Source: Stieleria magnilauensis (GTDB lineage Bacteria > Planctomycetota > Planctomycetia > Pirellulales > Pirellulaceae). From it: a stretch of 64,000 bases of DNA. The stretch covers positions 8,744,233-8,808,232 of the forward strand of contig CP036432.1 of the NCBI GenBank assembly GCA_007753675.1, written 5' to 3'. The translations under genes were made by a program, and so were the position numbers. Each line of letters begins with the position of its first letter. Position 1 is the stretch's first letter. Of this stretch, positions 8,536 to 17,645 are shown one piece after another. A model generated the notes under the pieces. That model saw nothing but the letters and a program-made list of their open reading frames with translations. It was not told the origin of the DNA and ran no database searches.

Positions 8536-10802
8536 GCGATTCGTCCCGAGCGATTCGACGACAAGCTGAACTGGCAGGCAAGCCTCGCGCGTCCGCGGTC
8601 TGGCTGATCTACATGCGCGAGATGCGGGACCAGCTGCGCGACCGCCGAACGCTGTTCACCATCGCCGTGCTGCCCATCATGCTGTATCCGCTGGTGGGCA
8701 TGCTGCTGTTGCAGATTGCCCAGTTCACCCGCCAAAACCCGACCTCGGTCTGCGTCATCGGCACCGAGAACATCGAAGGGGCACCGCCACTGTTCGAGGG
8801 CGAAACGTTTGCCCCCGAATTGATCGAGCAACCTGATTCGCTGGAACTTCTGACCTATCGCTGGGACGAACTGTCGGCCGATCGACCGGTTCGTGACAAA
8901 GCCAACGAGTGGGTCAAGACCGGTGCGTTTGATTTGGTCGTGTTGATCCCGCCCGCCTTCAAAGACAACGAACTGATGGGCGACCTGGTCGGGACAGACT
9001 CGAAGTCGACCTCGGCAGAGGAGAACCGCGACTCGGACATCGAACTGTTGTTCAACGTGGGCAGCGACCAGTCCGTCGTCGCCAGACAACGTGTCGCCGG
9101 CGTGCTGGCGTCCTGGCGAGGCGAATGGATCAAAGAGCGTTTGTCCGGCGTCGGCATCGATGCCGAAATGTTACTGCCCTTTGAGTGGTCCGACACCGAC
9201 ATCGCGCCCGAACGGACGCGTGAAGCGGCGTTCTGGAGCAAGCTGCTGCCGTTCATCATGCTCGTCTGGGCGATGACGGGAGCGTTCTATCCCGCCGTCG
9301 ACCTGGTGGCCGGAGAGAAAGAACGGGGAACGCTGGAAACGCTGCTGTGCAGCCCCGCGCTGCGCAGCGAAATCGTCTGGGGAAAACTGGGCGCGGTCGC
9401 TTCGTTCAGCATGTTGACGGCCCTGCTCAACGCCGGAAGCATGCTGCTGACCAGCTCACTGGTCTTTCAACACATGGGTGTCGGCGGTGCCGGCGCCGCA
9501 TTGGGCTCACCGCCACTGGTGCCGATGCTTTGGTTGTTCGTCGCGCTCGTACCCCTGTCGTGCCTGTTCAGCGCGCTTGCCCTCGCGGTCGCGGCGATGG
9601 CCCAGAGCAGCAAAGAGGGCCAGTACTATTTGATGCCGCTGATGATGGTGACATTGCCATTGGTGATGTTGCCGATGCTGCCCGGGACTACGTTAAATAT
9701 CGGCACCAGCCTGATTCCCGTCTCGGGGATGTTCTTGCTGGTCCGCGCCTTGGTCGAAGGCCAGTATGGGACCGCATTGTTTTATGTTCCGATGGTGGCA
9801 ACGGTCACCGGTACCTGTCTGTGGCTGGCCGCCCGCTGGGCCCGACGCCAATTCGAAGACGAAGCGGTGTTGTTCGGCGGCGGCGAACAATGGGAACTGG
9901 GGATGTGGGTGCGGCACCTGTGGCGAGATCGACAAATCGCGGCCACCCCCGCGCAGGCCTACGCCTGTGGGGCGATCGTGCTGGTCACCTTGTTCTTTGC
10001 CCGGTTAACGATTTCGGAAATGCCGAAGGACTTTGCCGGCATCGCGAAACTGGTGATGATGCCCCAGGTTCTGATCGTGTTCCCGGCGTTGATCATGGCG
10101 ACGATGCTGACGACCTCCGTCCGCCAGAGTTTGCGACTGCGGATGCCGCACTGGACCACACTACCGCTGGCGGTCTTGTTCGGCATCACGCTGCACCCGA
10201 GCTACGTGATGCTGTCCAAGATGATCAACCACGTCTATCCGGTCAGCGAGCAAGCGGCCGCGGCGATGAAACCCTTCGCCGAACAGATCGCATCGGCTCC
10301 CTGGGCGGCCGTCGTGCTGCTGATGGCGTTGGTGCCGGCGGTTTGCGAAGAACTCGCGTTTCGAGGATTCATCTTCGGCGGACTGGTTCGCGAAAAAGGC
10401 AAACTCCGCGCGGTGGTGTTGACCGCCGTCATGTTCGGCATCTCACACGGCGTGCTGCAACAATCGATCGCCGCGTCCGTGATGGGCGTCGCACTCGGCT
10501 GGATCACGCTGCGAACCGGAAGCATCCTCCCCTGCATCCTGATCCACTTCACCAACAATGCGTTATCGGTTTCACTGGGCCGCATCGCGGACAGCGGCTG
10601 GTCGGGCGCAACGGTCTTTTTATCTCAGACCGAACTGGGGCCTTCGTACCAGCCGTTCTGGACGCTGATCAGCATGGGAATCGCAGTGACCTGCCTGCTG
10701 TACTTCGGAACGGTTTCGCCGGCGACCGATGAGAGCGAATCCGAATTGGTCGGTTCGCACCACGACTATGTCGACCCCACGGCGTCACTCGCCTCGGCCT
10801 AG
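8532..10802 (+). CDS. ABC-2 type permease (NatB-like) fused to a CPBP intramembrane protease domain
   Basis: The 756-aa protein has an N-terminal ABC-2 permease (about residues 20-440): one membrane span, a large extracytoplasmic domain containing the family motif EAAFWSKLLPF, then a bundle of spans beginning AVDLVAGEKERGTLETLL. Residues about 540-740 form a second multi-span domain with the three CPBP (Abi/Rce1) motifs: EELAFRG, FGISHG and HFTNN, so the proposed metal ligands and catalytic Glu pair are present. It is coupled to the ATPase gene upstream. CPBP proteins process prenylated proteins or peptides or mediate bacteriocin self-immunity; the substrate here is unknown. Confidence 0.88.
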   Translation: MSDSSRAIRRQAELAGKPRASAVWLIYMREMRDQLRDRRTLFTIAVLPIMLYPLVGMLLLQIAQFTRQNPTSVCVIGTENIEGAPPLFEGETFAPELIEQPDSLELLTYRWDELSADRPVRDKANEWVKTGAFDLVVLIPPAFKDNELMGDLVGTDSKSTSAEENRDSDIELLFNVGSDQSVVARQRVAGVLASWRGEWIKERLSGVGIDAEMLLPFEWSDTDIAPERTREAAFWSKLLPFIMLVWAMTGAFYPAVDLVAGEKERGTLETLLCSPALRSEIVWGKLGAVASFSMLTALLNAGSMLLTSSLVFQHMGVGGAGAALGSPPLVPMLWLFVALVPLSCLFSALALAVAAMAQSSKEGQYYLMPLMMVTLPLVMLPMLPGTTLNIGTSLIPVSGMFLLVRALVEGQYGTALFYVPMVATVTGTCLWLAARWARRQFEDEAVLFGGGEQWELGMWVRHLWRDRQIAATPAQAYACGAIVLVTLFFARLTISEMPKDFAGIAKLVMMPQVLIVFPALIMATMLTTSVRQSLRLRMPHWTTLPLAVLFGITLHPSYVMLSKMINHVYPVSEQAAAAMKPFAEQIASAPWAAVVLLMALVPAVCEELAFRGFIFGGLVREKGKLRAVVLTAVMFGISHGVLQQSIAASVMGVALGWITLRTGSILPCILIHFTNNALSVSLGRIADSGWSGATVFLSQTELGPSYQPFWTLISMGIAVTCLLYFGTVSPATDESESELVGSHHDYVDPTASLASA

Positions 10803-10804
10803 CA

Positions 10805-11623
10805 TCAGTCGGTCTGGGTCCAATAACGAAACGCCCGCATGGTTTGACGGGCGGCTTCGTGGGGATCGGGCCACGGAAACGCTTCGGCGCACAAGTAGCC
10901 TTGGTAGTCGATCGCCCGCAACGCCTCGATGATGCGTCCGTACTGCATGTGACCACATCCGACCGGCCGGCGGTTGCTGTCGACGAAGTGAATGTGGCCG
11001 ACGAGGTCACCGCCGTGGGTCAAGGCATCGGCGATGTCGGTCTCTTCGATGCCCATATGAAACAGGTCGCACAGCAATCGCACATTGGAGGTCGACAGCG
11101 ATTGCAGCAGTTCGACGCCTTGGGCGACGGTGCAGCACTGATTGGTCTCGTAGCGATTCAGCGGCTCATAGATCAACGGCACGCCGTACTGGCTGGCATG
11201 CTCCCCGCCGTCTTCGAGCGCCTCGGCGAGGTACGCCCGGGCGGTTGGCGAATCGACCTCGGCGTCACTGCGACCCTGCATCGACCCGATGATCGCCATC
11301 GCGCCGAATCCGCCGGCCGCGTCGATGATGGTGCGAACAAACGCGCGGGCGTCGGACCGTTTCTTCGCATCGGCATCGGCCAACTGCAGCCGATGTTTCA
11401 CCCAACCGGCACCGGTACCGAGTGCGGCCAGTCGAACGCCGGCGCCGTCGAGCAGATTGCCGAGCGAATCCAAGTTCAACGATTCCACCGAGGGGGCAAA
11501 GATTTCGACGGCGTCGTAACCGAGTTCGCCGGCAAACGCGATCGATTTTTCAAGTCCGTCCCACAGGACGAACGGCCCACCGCGAGCTTCTTCGACCAAC
11601 GAAATGGTAATGCAAGATTTCAT
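10805..11623 (-). CDS. Sugar phosphate isomerase/epimerase-like TIM barrel
   Basis: The 272-aa cytoplasmic protein belongs to the AP-endonuclease-2/xylose-isomerase-like TIM-barrel superfamily. Visible metal-site segments are LIYEPLNRYETNQC, LLCDLFHMGIEE and VGHIHFVDSNRRPVGCGHMQYG, resembling hydroxypyruvate isomerase and tagatose epimerase types. No signal peptide is present. It follows the aldo-keto reductase gene on the same strand after 129 bp containing a tandem repeat, which suggests a sugar-handling pair. The stop lies 2 bp from the convergent permease stop. Confidence 0.85.
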   Translation of the reverse strand: MKSCITISLVEEARGGPFVLWDGLEKSIAFAGELGYDAVEIFAPSVESLNLDSLGNLLDGAGVRLAALGTGAGWVKHRLQLADADAKKRSDARAFVRTIIDAAGGFGAMAIIGSMQGRSDAEVDSPTARAYLAEALEDGGEHASQYGVPLIYEPLNRYETNQCCTVAQGVELLQSLSTSNVRLLCDLFHMGIEETDIADALTHGGDLVGHIHFVDSNRRPVGCGHMQYGRIIEALRAIDYQGYLCAEAFPWPDPHEAARQTMRAFRYWTQTD

Positions 11624-11686
11624 GTGACAGGGGGGTAGGGGGATTGGGAGAGACAGGGAGAGACGGAGACAAGGAGCGGACTCAGG

Positions 11687-11750
11687 ACTTGAAACTTGAA
11701 ACTTGAAACTTGAAACTTGAAACTTGAAACTTGAAACTTGAAACTTGAAA
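11687..11750. repeat. Heptanucleotide tandem repeat (ACTTGAA)9
   Basis: Nine perfect copies of ACTTGAA plus one base fill 64 bp between the aldo-keto reductase stop (3 bp away) and the isomerase gene. All copies are identical, so it is a candidate variable-number tandem repeat. Because 7 is not a multiple of 3, copy-number change would shift any frame crossing it. Confidence 0.97.
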
Positions 11751-11752
11751 CC

Positions 11753-12688
11753 TCACTTGTCGTTGTTTTCGGGACGTCCCTCGACGTAGACCCAATTGTG
11801 AATCGGTTTGAGGATCTCTTTGACTTCGGCGACCAGGGTTTCGTCCAGGGGTTCGTCGAGCCAATCGCACCAACCGGCGACGCGATCGGGGTTCGCCGAT
11901 CCGACGACGCAACTGGCGAAGGATTCGTTGGCGGCGGAATACTGCAGCGCCAACTTTGCGATATCCGATCCCCGCTCGCGGCAATGGGTGGCGGCCGCCT
12001 TGGCGACCTCACGCACCTGATCGGTGGCCTTGTGCCACGACGGCAAGGGGGCGTCGGTCAGCAGCCGCGCCGAAAACGGAGCCGCGTTGATCAGCCCGAC
12101 GCCGGCGTCTCGACAGGGCTCGACCAGGCTCAGCGCCATGTCGTTCTGTAGCGTGTAGTGGTTGTAGGTCAAAATGACATCCAGCTCGCTGCGCCGAATC
12201 ATCTCGTGGAAGATTTTCATCGGGTATCCGCTGACGCCGACAAATCGAACCTTGCCCTTTTCCACCTCTTTTTTCAGGGCGGGGATGGTTTCATTGACGA
12301 TTTGATCCAGGTCCACGAATTCGATGTCGTGACAGAACACCATGTCCAGATGGTCCAGCTGCATTCGTTCGAGCGAAATATCGATGCTTTCGGCGACACG
12401 GCGGGCTGAAAAGTCGAAGTGTTTGGGAGCGAAACGGCCCAGTTTGGTGCTCAGATAAAAGGAATCACGCGGCAGTTGCGGCAGCACGCGTCCGAGCATG
12501 ATTTCGCTCATTCCGCGTCCATAATAGGCCGCGGTGTCGATGTAGTTCATGCCACGATCCAGCGCGACGTTCACACATCGCAGCGCCTCCGACACATCAA
12601 TCGGGCGGAACTCGGCTCCGATCGATGAGGCTCCGAATCCGAGCACGGACAGTTCCAAACCGGTATTTCCAAGTGGGCGTTTTTGCAT
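11753..12688 (-). CDS. Aldo/keto reductase (sugar dehydrogenase type)
   Basis: The 311-aa enzyme has the AKR (beta/alpha)8 fold with catalytic residues in order: D in NYIDTAAYYG, Y in AAYYGRGMSE, K in YLSTKLGRF and H in DMVFCHDIEF. The arrangement is closest to the L-galactose/L-fucose dehydrogenase-like subgroup, which oxidises sugars with NAD(P)+. The insert KHFDFSARRVAESIDISLERM is typical of that group. It is first gene of a likely pair with the downstream TIM-barrel isomerase. Confidence 0.88.
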   Translation of the reverse strand: MQKRPLGNTGLELSVLGFGASSIGAEFRPIDVSEALRCVNVALDRGMNYIDTAAYYGRGMSEIMLGRVLPQLPRDSFYLSTKLGRFAPKHFDFSARRVAESIDISLERMQLDHLDMVFCHDIEFVDLDQIVNETIPALKKEVEKGKVRFVGVSGYPMKIFHEMIRRSELDVILTYNHYTLQNDMALSLVEPCRDAGVGLINAAPFSARLLTDAPLPSWHKATDQVREVAKAAATHCRERGSDIAKLALQYSAANESFASCVVGSANPDRVAGWCDWLDEPLDETLVAEVKEILKPIHNWVYVEGRPENNDK

Positions 12689-13003
12689 CCTGAATGTCTC
12701 CTTTTTGGTGCGATCGCTTGAGCGATGAACCTACCACACAATGGCCTCCGCTGGACACCACCGCCCACACCTGGCGGATCGATGCACCGACGTGCGACAG
12801 GAGGTTTCGGACGCTGATTGTGGACGATCGGTCTTCCCGTCGACGAAGCCGGTAAACCCGATCAATGGGTCAGAACCCGCACAGCCGATTCGACCGGATT
12901 GAGGAAAACGGCCAAACCCCGACGAAGCGATTGATAGGATTCGCTGGCCACCACACGCGAACCAAGAGTTCCGCAGATTCTTTCTTTCGTTAGGCGGAGT
13001 GCC
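12689..13003. other. Divergent intergenic region
   Basis: 315 bp separate the divergent aldo-keto reductase and REC-HD-GYP genes. It must carry both promoters; I see no repeat, RNA gene or clear operator. Confidence 0.4.
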
Positions 13004-14230
13004 ATGAGTTCCAACGTTTCCTCGATCAATCATCCATCGTCCAACCAGGGGATCCCGGTCCCGGCGGTCAACGCCCCCTTGGTCCTCGACTCGCAGGTTC
13101 GCGTCGAACGCCGTCAGGATGTCCCGCCGGGCAAGATCATGATCGTCGATGACGAGATCGCCAACGTGCTGATCGCCAAGAAAATCCTGTCTCAGGCCGG
13201 GCACAGCGATTTTGAAACCACCACCGACTCGACGGTCGCGATGAATATGATTCACACGCGCGAACCCGACGTCGTGTTGTTGGACATCAACATGCCGCAC
13301 GTCGACGGGATTTCGATCTTGTCGCAGATCCGCAGTGTCGAAAAATTCAAGCGTCTGCCCGTGCTGATCTTGACCGCGAACACTCACAGCGAAGTCAAAT
13401 TGCGCTGCCTGGAACTCGGCGCGACGGACTTTTTGATCAAGCCGATCGACCCGATGGAACTTGCACCGCGGGTTCGCAATGCACTGCAGAGCAAGATGTA
13501 CCATGACCAGTTGTTCTATCATGCCGCAGAACTGGAAAAGATCGTGTTGCGACGCACGAAGGAACTGGAAAAATCGCGTCGTGAAGTGATCTACTCTCTG
13601 GCCCGTGCCGCCGAGCTGCGTGACAACGACACCGGAAACCACGTCATCCGCGTGGGCCGTTACGCGGGCGTGATCGCCCGAAACCTCGGTCTGCCGGAAC
13701 GCTTCGTCGACGATCTCGAACTGGCCGCCCAACTTCATGACGTCGGCAAGATCGCGATCCCCGACGCCATCTTGCTCAAGCCCGGCAAACTGGAACCGGA
13801 GGAGTACGAGATCATCAAGGGGCACGTCAAACACGGACGCCAGATCATCAAGCCCTTCGCCGCCCACGACGCCGCGACGATGCGCAGCCATGTGCAAACC
13901 GGTTCGGAAATCCTCTCCGACGGGACCTCGCTGATGCGATTGGCGGCCAGCATCGCGCAAACCCACCACGAGAAAGTGGACGGAACGGGCTACCCGATCG
14001 GACTGGCCGGTGATGACATCCCGATCGAAGGCCGGATCACCGCGGTGGCAGACGTCTTTGACGCCCTGTCCTCCGAACGGCCCTACAAGAAAGCGATGCC
14101 GCGCGAAAAATGCTTCTCGATTCTCGAGGAAGGCCGCGGAACCCACTTCGATTCCGACGTGCTGGACGCGTTTTTCGCCGGCGCGGCCGACATCGTTCGC
14201 ATCCAGGTCGAATTCGCCGACTACGCCTGA
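13004..14230 (+). CDS. Response regulator with HD-GYP c-di-GMP phosphodiesterase domain
   Basis: The 408-aa protein has a receiver domain (residues about 45-165) with acidic pair VDDE, phospho-acceptor D in VVLLDINMPHVDG, T in LTANT and K in LIKPIDP. A coiled linker (LEKIVLRRTKELEKSR) joins it to an HD-GYP domain with LHDVGKIAIPD, GHVKHG and HHEKVDGTGYP, all hallmark residues intact. Such proteins hydrolyse cyclic di-GMP under control of phosphorylation. No partner kinase is adjacent. The start ATG 13004 leaves about 40 residues of disordered N-terminus before the receiver. A 501-aa open frame on the opposite strand is a shadow. Confidence 0.93.
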   Translation: MSSNVSSINHPSSNQGIPVPAVNAPLVLDSQVRVERRQDVPPGKIMIVDDEIANVLIAKKILSQAGHSDFETTTDSTVAMNMIHTREPDVVLLDINMPHVDGISILSQIRSVEKFKRLPVLILTANTHSEVKLRCLELGATDFLIKPIDPMELAPRVRNALQSKMYHDQLFYHAAELEKIVLRRTKELEKSRREVIYSLARAAELRDNDTGNHVIRVGRYAGVIARNLGLPERFVDDLELAAQLHDVGKIAIPDAILLKPGKLEPEEYEIIKGHVKHGRQIIKPFAAHDAATMRSHVQTGSEILSDGTSLMRLAASIAQTHHEKVDGTGYPIGLAGDDIPIEGRITAVADVFDALSSERPYKKAMPREKCFSILEEGRGTHFDSDVLDAFFAGAADIVRIQVEFADYA

Positions 14231-14473
14231 TCGCATCTACGCCTGATCGCATCAGGCCCAATCACATCCGGGCTCGGCTGCGCCTGCGGCGGTCCGCGTG
14301 AGATCGGTTATCGATTCAGTGAGATCTCTTCCCAATCCCGGCGTGTCGGCGGCGCGCCCGTCGTGTTCCATGTTATCTTCTTGGACTTCGTTCCAAGCTG
14401 CTGAATTCTCCGCTCGTAGAATCACAGCGGATGGAATCACAGCAGTGGACACGTTTAGAGAACATCAGCAGCG

Positions 14474-15586
14474 ATGACAAATGCGCAGTGTCGTTGGGGA
14501 ATCCTCAGCTCGGCTAATATTGCAAGGAAGAACTGGAAAGCCATCCGATTGAGCGGCAACGGCGTCGTCCGGGGTGTGTCCAGTCGATCGGTCGAACGAG
14601 CCGATCAATTCATCGCCGATTGTCAACACGAAGCCCCCTTTGACGTGGTTCCCGAGGCGTTTGATGGACACCAGGCACTGTTGGACTGTGCCGAAATCGA
14701 CGCCGTCTACGTCCCCATGCCGACCGGCAGCCGAAAGGAATGGGTGATTGCCGCCGCCGAAGCCAAAAAACACGTGCTGATCGAAAAACCGGTCGCCGTC
14801 AACGCCGCCGACGCACAAGCGATGCGCGACGCCTGCAACGCCAACGGCGTTCAATTGATGGACGGGGTGATGTTCGACCACGGCAAGCGGATCGACGCCG
14901 TCAGCGAACAGGTCCGATCGGCGGCACTGGGCCAACTCCGCCGTATCCAAACCCACTTTTCCTTCGCCGGCGATTCGGAATTCCAATCCGCCAACATTCG
15001 CACCGACAGCGTTTTGGAACCCCACGGATGTCTCGGCGACCTGGGCTGGTATTGCATTCGATTCATCCTGTGGGCGAGCGGCTTCCGCGATCCCCTGGAA
15101 GTCTCCGGACGCACCCTGACCCGTTTGACACGGGAAGGATCCGACGATTGGGTCCCAGGCGAATTCGCCGGCGAACTGGTTTTCGATGACGGACTGACGG
15201 CCGGTTTCTTTTGCTCGTTCTGCACCGCCAACCAGCAACTGGCGACCCTCTCGGGTGATTCCGGATACCTGACGATCGATGACTTCGTATTGCCGTTGTA
15301 CGACTCCAAAACCGAATACCAAATCCATCGTCACGAGCTGCAGATCGACAATTGCCAGTGGAATTTCCGTCGTCGCAGCGAAACGTTCCAGTGCGATGAA
15401 TACCACAGCGGTGAATCCAACGCGCAAGAAGTCCAGATGATGCGGACGTTCAACGAGATTGCCCGTTCCGGCAATCTCGATCACGGCTTGGCTGACCGCG
15501 CGGTCCAAACCCAGCGCATTCTCGATGCCTGTCGGCGGAGCGATTCGTTGGACGGAAAACGGATCCCGCTCAGCGATCCCAACTGA
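14474..15586 (+). CDS. Gfo/Idh/MocA family oxidoreductase
   Basis: The 370-aa enzyme has an N-terminal Rossmann fold (WGILSSANIARKNWKAI), the family EKP motif in HVLIEKPVAVNA (Lys is catalytic) and a C-terminal alpha/beta substrate domain with LGDLGWYCIRFILW. This family uses bound NAD(P) to oxidise or reduce sugars and cyclitols. No Tat signal is visible, so it acts in the cytoplasm. A solute symporter gene follows 97 bp downstream on the same strand, consistent with uptake and conversion of one sugar-like compound; the compound cannot be named. Confidence 0.9.
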   Translation: MTNAQCRWGILSSANIARKNWKAIRLSGNGVVRGVSSRSVERADQFIADCQHEAPFDVVPEAFDGHQALLDCAEIDAVYVPMPTGSRKEWVIAAAEAKKHVLIEKPVAVNAADAQAMRDACNANGVQLMDGVMFDHGKRIDAVSEQVRSAALGQLRRIQTHFSFAGDSEFQSANIRTDSVLEPHGCLGDLGWYCIRFILWASGFRDPLEVSGRTLTRLTREGSDDWVPGEFAGELVFDDGLTAGFFCSFCTANQQLATLSGDSGYLTIDDFVLPLYDSKTEYQIHRHELQIDNCQWNFRRRSETFQCDEYHSGESNAQEVQMMRTFNEIARSGNLDHGLADRAVQTQRILDACRRSDSLDGKRIPLSDPN

Positions 15587-15682
15587 TACCCACGACGATC
15601 CCGCCCAACATCTCGCAACCCAGCGCAGCCCCACCTGCCCCTCGCTACGGGTCCGCCCCCTCTCTCGCTTCGGCACGGTCCA

Positions 15683-17326
15683 TTGACGATTGCAACCTTT
15701 CTGTTCTTTACCGCCCTGGTCGCGTTTGCCACGTGGTGGGTCACCCGCGGCGGTGGCGAATCGACAGACGAGAGCTACTTTTTGGCAGGCCGATCGCTGA
15801 CCGGTGTCTTCATCGCCGGTTCGCTGTTGCTGACGAATCTTTCCACCGAACAATTGATCGGGCTCAACGCAGCGGCCTTCACCGAAGGACTTTCGGTGAT
15901 GGCTTGGGAGGTCGTCGCGGGGATCTCCCTGGTCGCCCTGGCGTTGGTGTTTCTGCCGCGTTATTTGAAATCCGGGATCGCAACCATCCCACAGTTCTTT
16001 GAAGAGCGTTACGGCAGTGGCGTGCGAACGTTGACGACGTTTCTCTTCGTCATCGCCTACATGCTGATCCTGCTGCCCTTCGTGCTCTACCTGGGGGCCA
16101 ACGGATTGTCGGGAATGCTGGAACTGGAATCGCGGTTGAACATGACACAGATCCAAACGATCTGGACGGTGATCATTTTTATCGCAACGGTCGGTGGTGC
16201 CTATGCGATTTGGGGCGGATTGAAAGCGGTGGCGGTCTCGGACACCTTCAACGGTGCGGGGCTGCTGATCGGCGGATTGATGATCACCTATTTCACACTC
16301 TCCACGATCGCCGGGGAGGACGGCAGTTTACTCACCGCGTTGTCGCTGATCGCCGACCGCGACCCCGATGCCTTCCGTTCGCTCGGATCGGCCGACGAAG
16401 ATGTCTCCTGGCCGACCCTCATTACAGGGGTCTTGCTGCTGAATTTTTTCTACTGGTCCACCAATCAACAAATCATTCAGCGCACGTTCGGCGCCAAAAA
16501 CCTGGCCGAGGGGCAAAAGGGTGTCCTGTTGGCCGCGTTCTTCAAAATTTTGGCGCCGCTGATTTTGGTGTTGCCTGGGATTGCGGCCGCGTACTTGGTT
16601 GCCACGAATCCCGAGTTTGCCGAGCGCGTCGGCGCGACGACCGATGGGGCGGCCAACCGGGCCTACGGCACGCTCGTGGTTTCAGTTTTACCCGAGTCGT
16701 TGGTGGGATTTTTTGCCGCCGTGGTCGTCGGGTCGATCCTGTCAACGTTCAACTCGGTGCTCAACAGCAGCGCGACGTTGTTTTCCCTGGACATCTACAA
16801 GAAATTCATTCGTCCACAGGCGTCGACACACCAGGCCGTGCTCTCCGGCCAGCTGTGCAGTTTCGTCGTCGCGGTGTTCGCCGTGATCGCCGCCCCCACG
16901 TTTTTTCATGGCCGTGAAGAGGTTTTTGGTTTCTTTCAAAAGCTCAATGGCGTCTACTTCATCCCCATTCTGGCGATCATGTTGGTCGGCTTGACCAATC
17001 GCACCGTCGACGGGATGTCTGCGCTGATCACGCTGATCGTCGGCTTGACCGCAATGTCGATCGGGACGTTCTTAAGTGGCCAAAGCGAAACGGAGCAGGG
17101 CTGGGTGATCGGGACCTTCGGGTCGGGGTATCACTTCATGGGCGTCGTGTTTCTGGGTCTGATCGTGCTGCAGTTGGTTCTCGGCGCGGTCGGGTTCCGC
17201 CGCAGCACACCCTACGTCCAACAAGACGTGGGGGCGGTCGACCTGACTCCGTGGAAAGCCGCTCCCTACGTCGGCGGCGGGCTGATCCTGTTGGCCATTT
17301 CGCTGTACGCGGTCTTTGCGTTCTGA
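15683..17326 (+). CDS. Sodium:solute symporter (SSS/SLC5 family)
   Basis: The 547-aa inner-membrane protein has about 13 hydrophobic spans. The family region ESYFLAGRSLTGVFIAGSLLLTNLSTEQLIG near residue 30 is an SSS signature, and AIWGGLKAVAVSDTFNGAGLLIGG is the conserved segment of the SGLT type. The start is a TTG at 15683 because no ATG or GTG precedes the first span; the N-terminus is therefore slightly uncertain. It probably imports a sugar or related solute with Na+, perhaps for the oxidoreductase encoded just upstream. Confidence 0.9.
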   Translation: MTIATFLFFTALVAFATWWVTRGGGESTDESYFLAGRSLTGVFIAGSLLLTNLSTEQLIGLNAAAFTEGLSVMAWEVVAGISLVALALVFLPRYLKSGIATIPQFFEERYGSGVRTLTTFLFVIAYMLILLPFVLYLGANGLSGMLELESRLNMTQIQTIWTVIIFIATVGGAYAIWGGLKAVAVSDTFNGAGLLIGGLMITYFTLSTIAGEDGSLLTALSLIADRDPDAFRSLGSADEDVSWPTLITGVLLLNFFYWSTNQQIIQRTFGAKNLAEGQKGVLLAAFFKILAPLILVLPGIAAAYLVATNPEFAERVGATTDGAANRAYGTLVVSVLPESLVGFFAAVVVGSILSTFNSVLNSSATLFSLDIYKKFIRPQASTHQAVLSGQLCSFVVAVFAVIAAPTFFHGREEVFGFFQKLNGVYFIPILAIMLVGLTNRTVDGMSALITLIVGLTAMSIGTFLSGQSETEQGWVIGTFGSGYHFMGVVFLGLIVLQLVLGAVGFRRSTPYVQQDVGAVDLTPWKAAPYVGGGLILLAISLYAVFAF

Positions 17327-17645
17327 TCGAAAGCGAGCGGCGGCGATGGGCGACAAATCGGGCCGCCGACAAAGGGAAGGCAGCCCCCCCACGATGCAAC
17401 ATTGCGGGGACACGATGTGCGCAAACGCCACGATTCAACTTCTTCTGGCGCACACCTGGATTTTGCCTCCAGCGGTTCGACCGAGTCGTTTATACTGCGT
17501 CTGAAAATTTGGCGGGGCTTCGCCACCAAAGAGATCAGAGGCAAACGATCAGGGCCAAGAGGGCTGCCGAGAGGCGAACGAACGGTTGTTGCCGAGCAAA
17601 TGAACTCGATTCAATCGATCCAAGCATACGGCTAGCGTCATCGCG
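17327..17645. other. Intergenic region upstream of kinase gene
   Basis: 319 bp without a convincing gene. No terminator hairpin with T-run and no strong promoter could be recognised. Confidence 0.4.

Noticed and set aside
11687..11750. CRISPR array
   Set aside because: The units are 7 bp with no spacers; it is a simple tandem repeat. The regularly spaced attC-like sites were also considered, but they vary in sequence, form extended hairpins and separate genes of 370-600 bp.
12731..14236. 501-codon open frame opposite the REC-HD-GYP gene
   Set aside because: Antisense shadow of a gene with all catalytic motifs.
14465..16156. 563-codon minus-strand frame
   Set aside because: It crosses two real plus-strand genes (oxidoreductase and symporter) and has no recognisable content.
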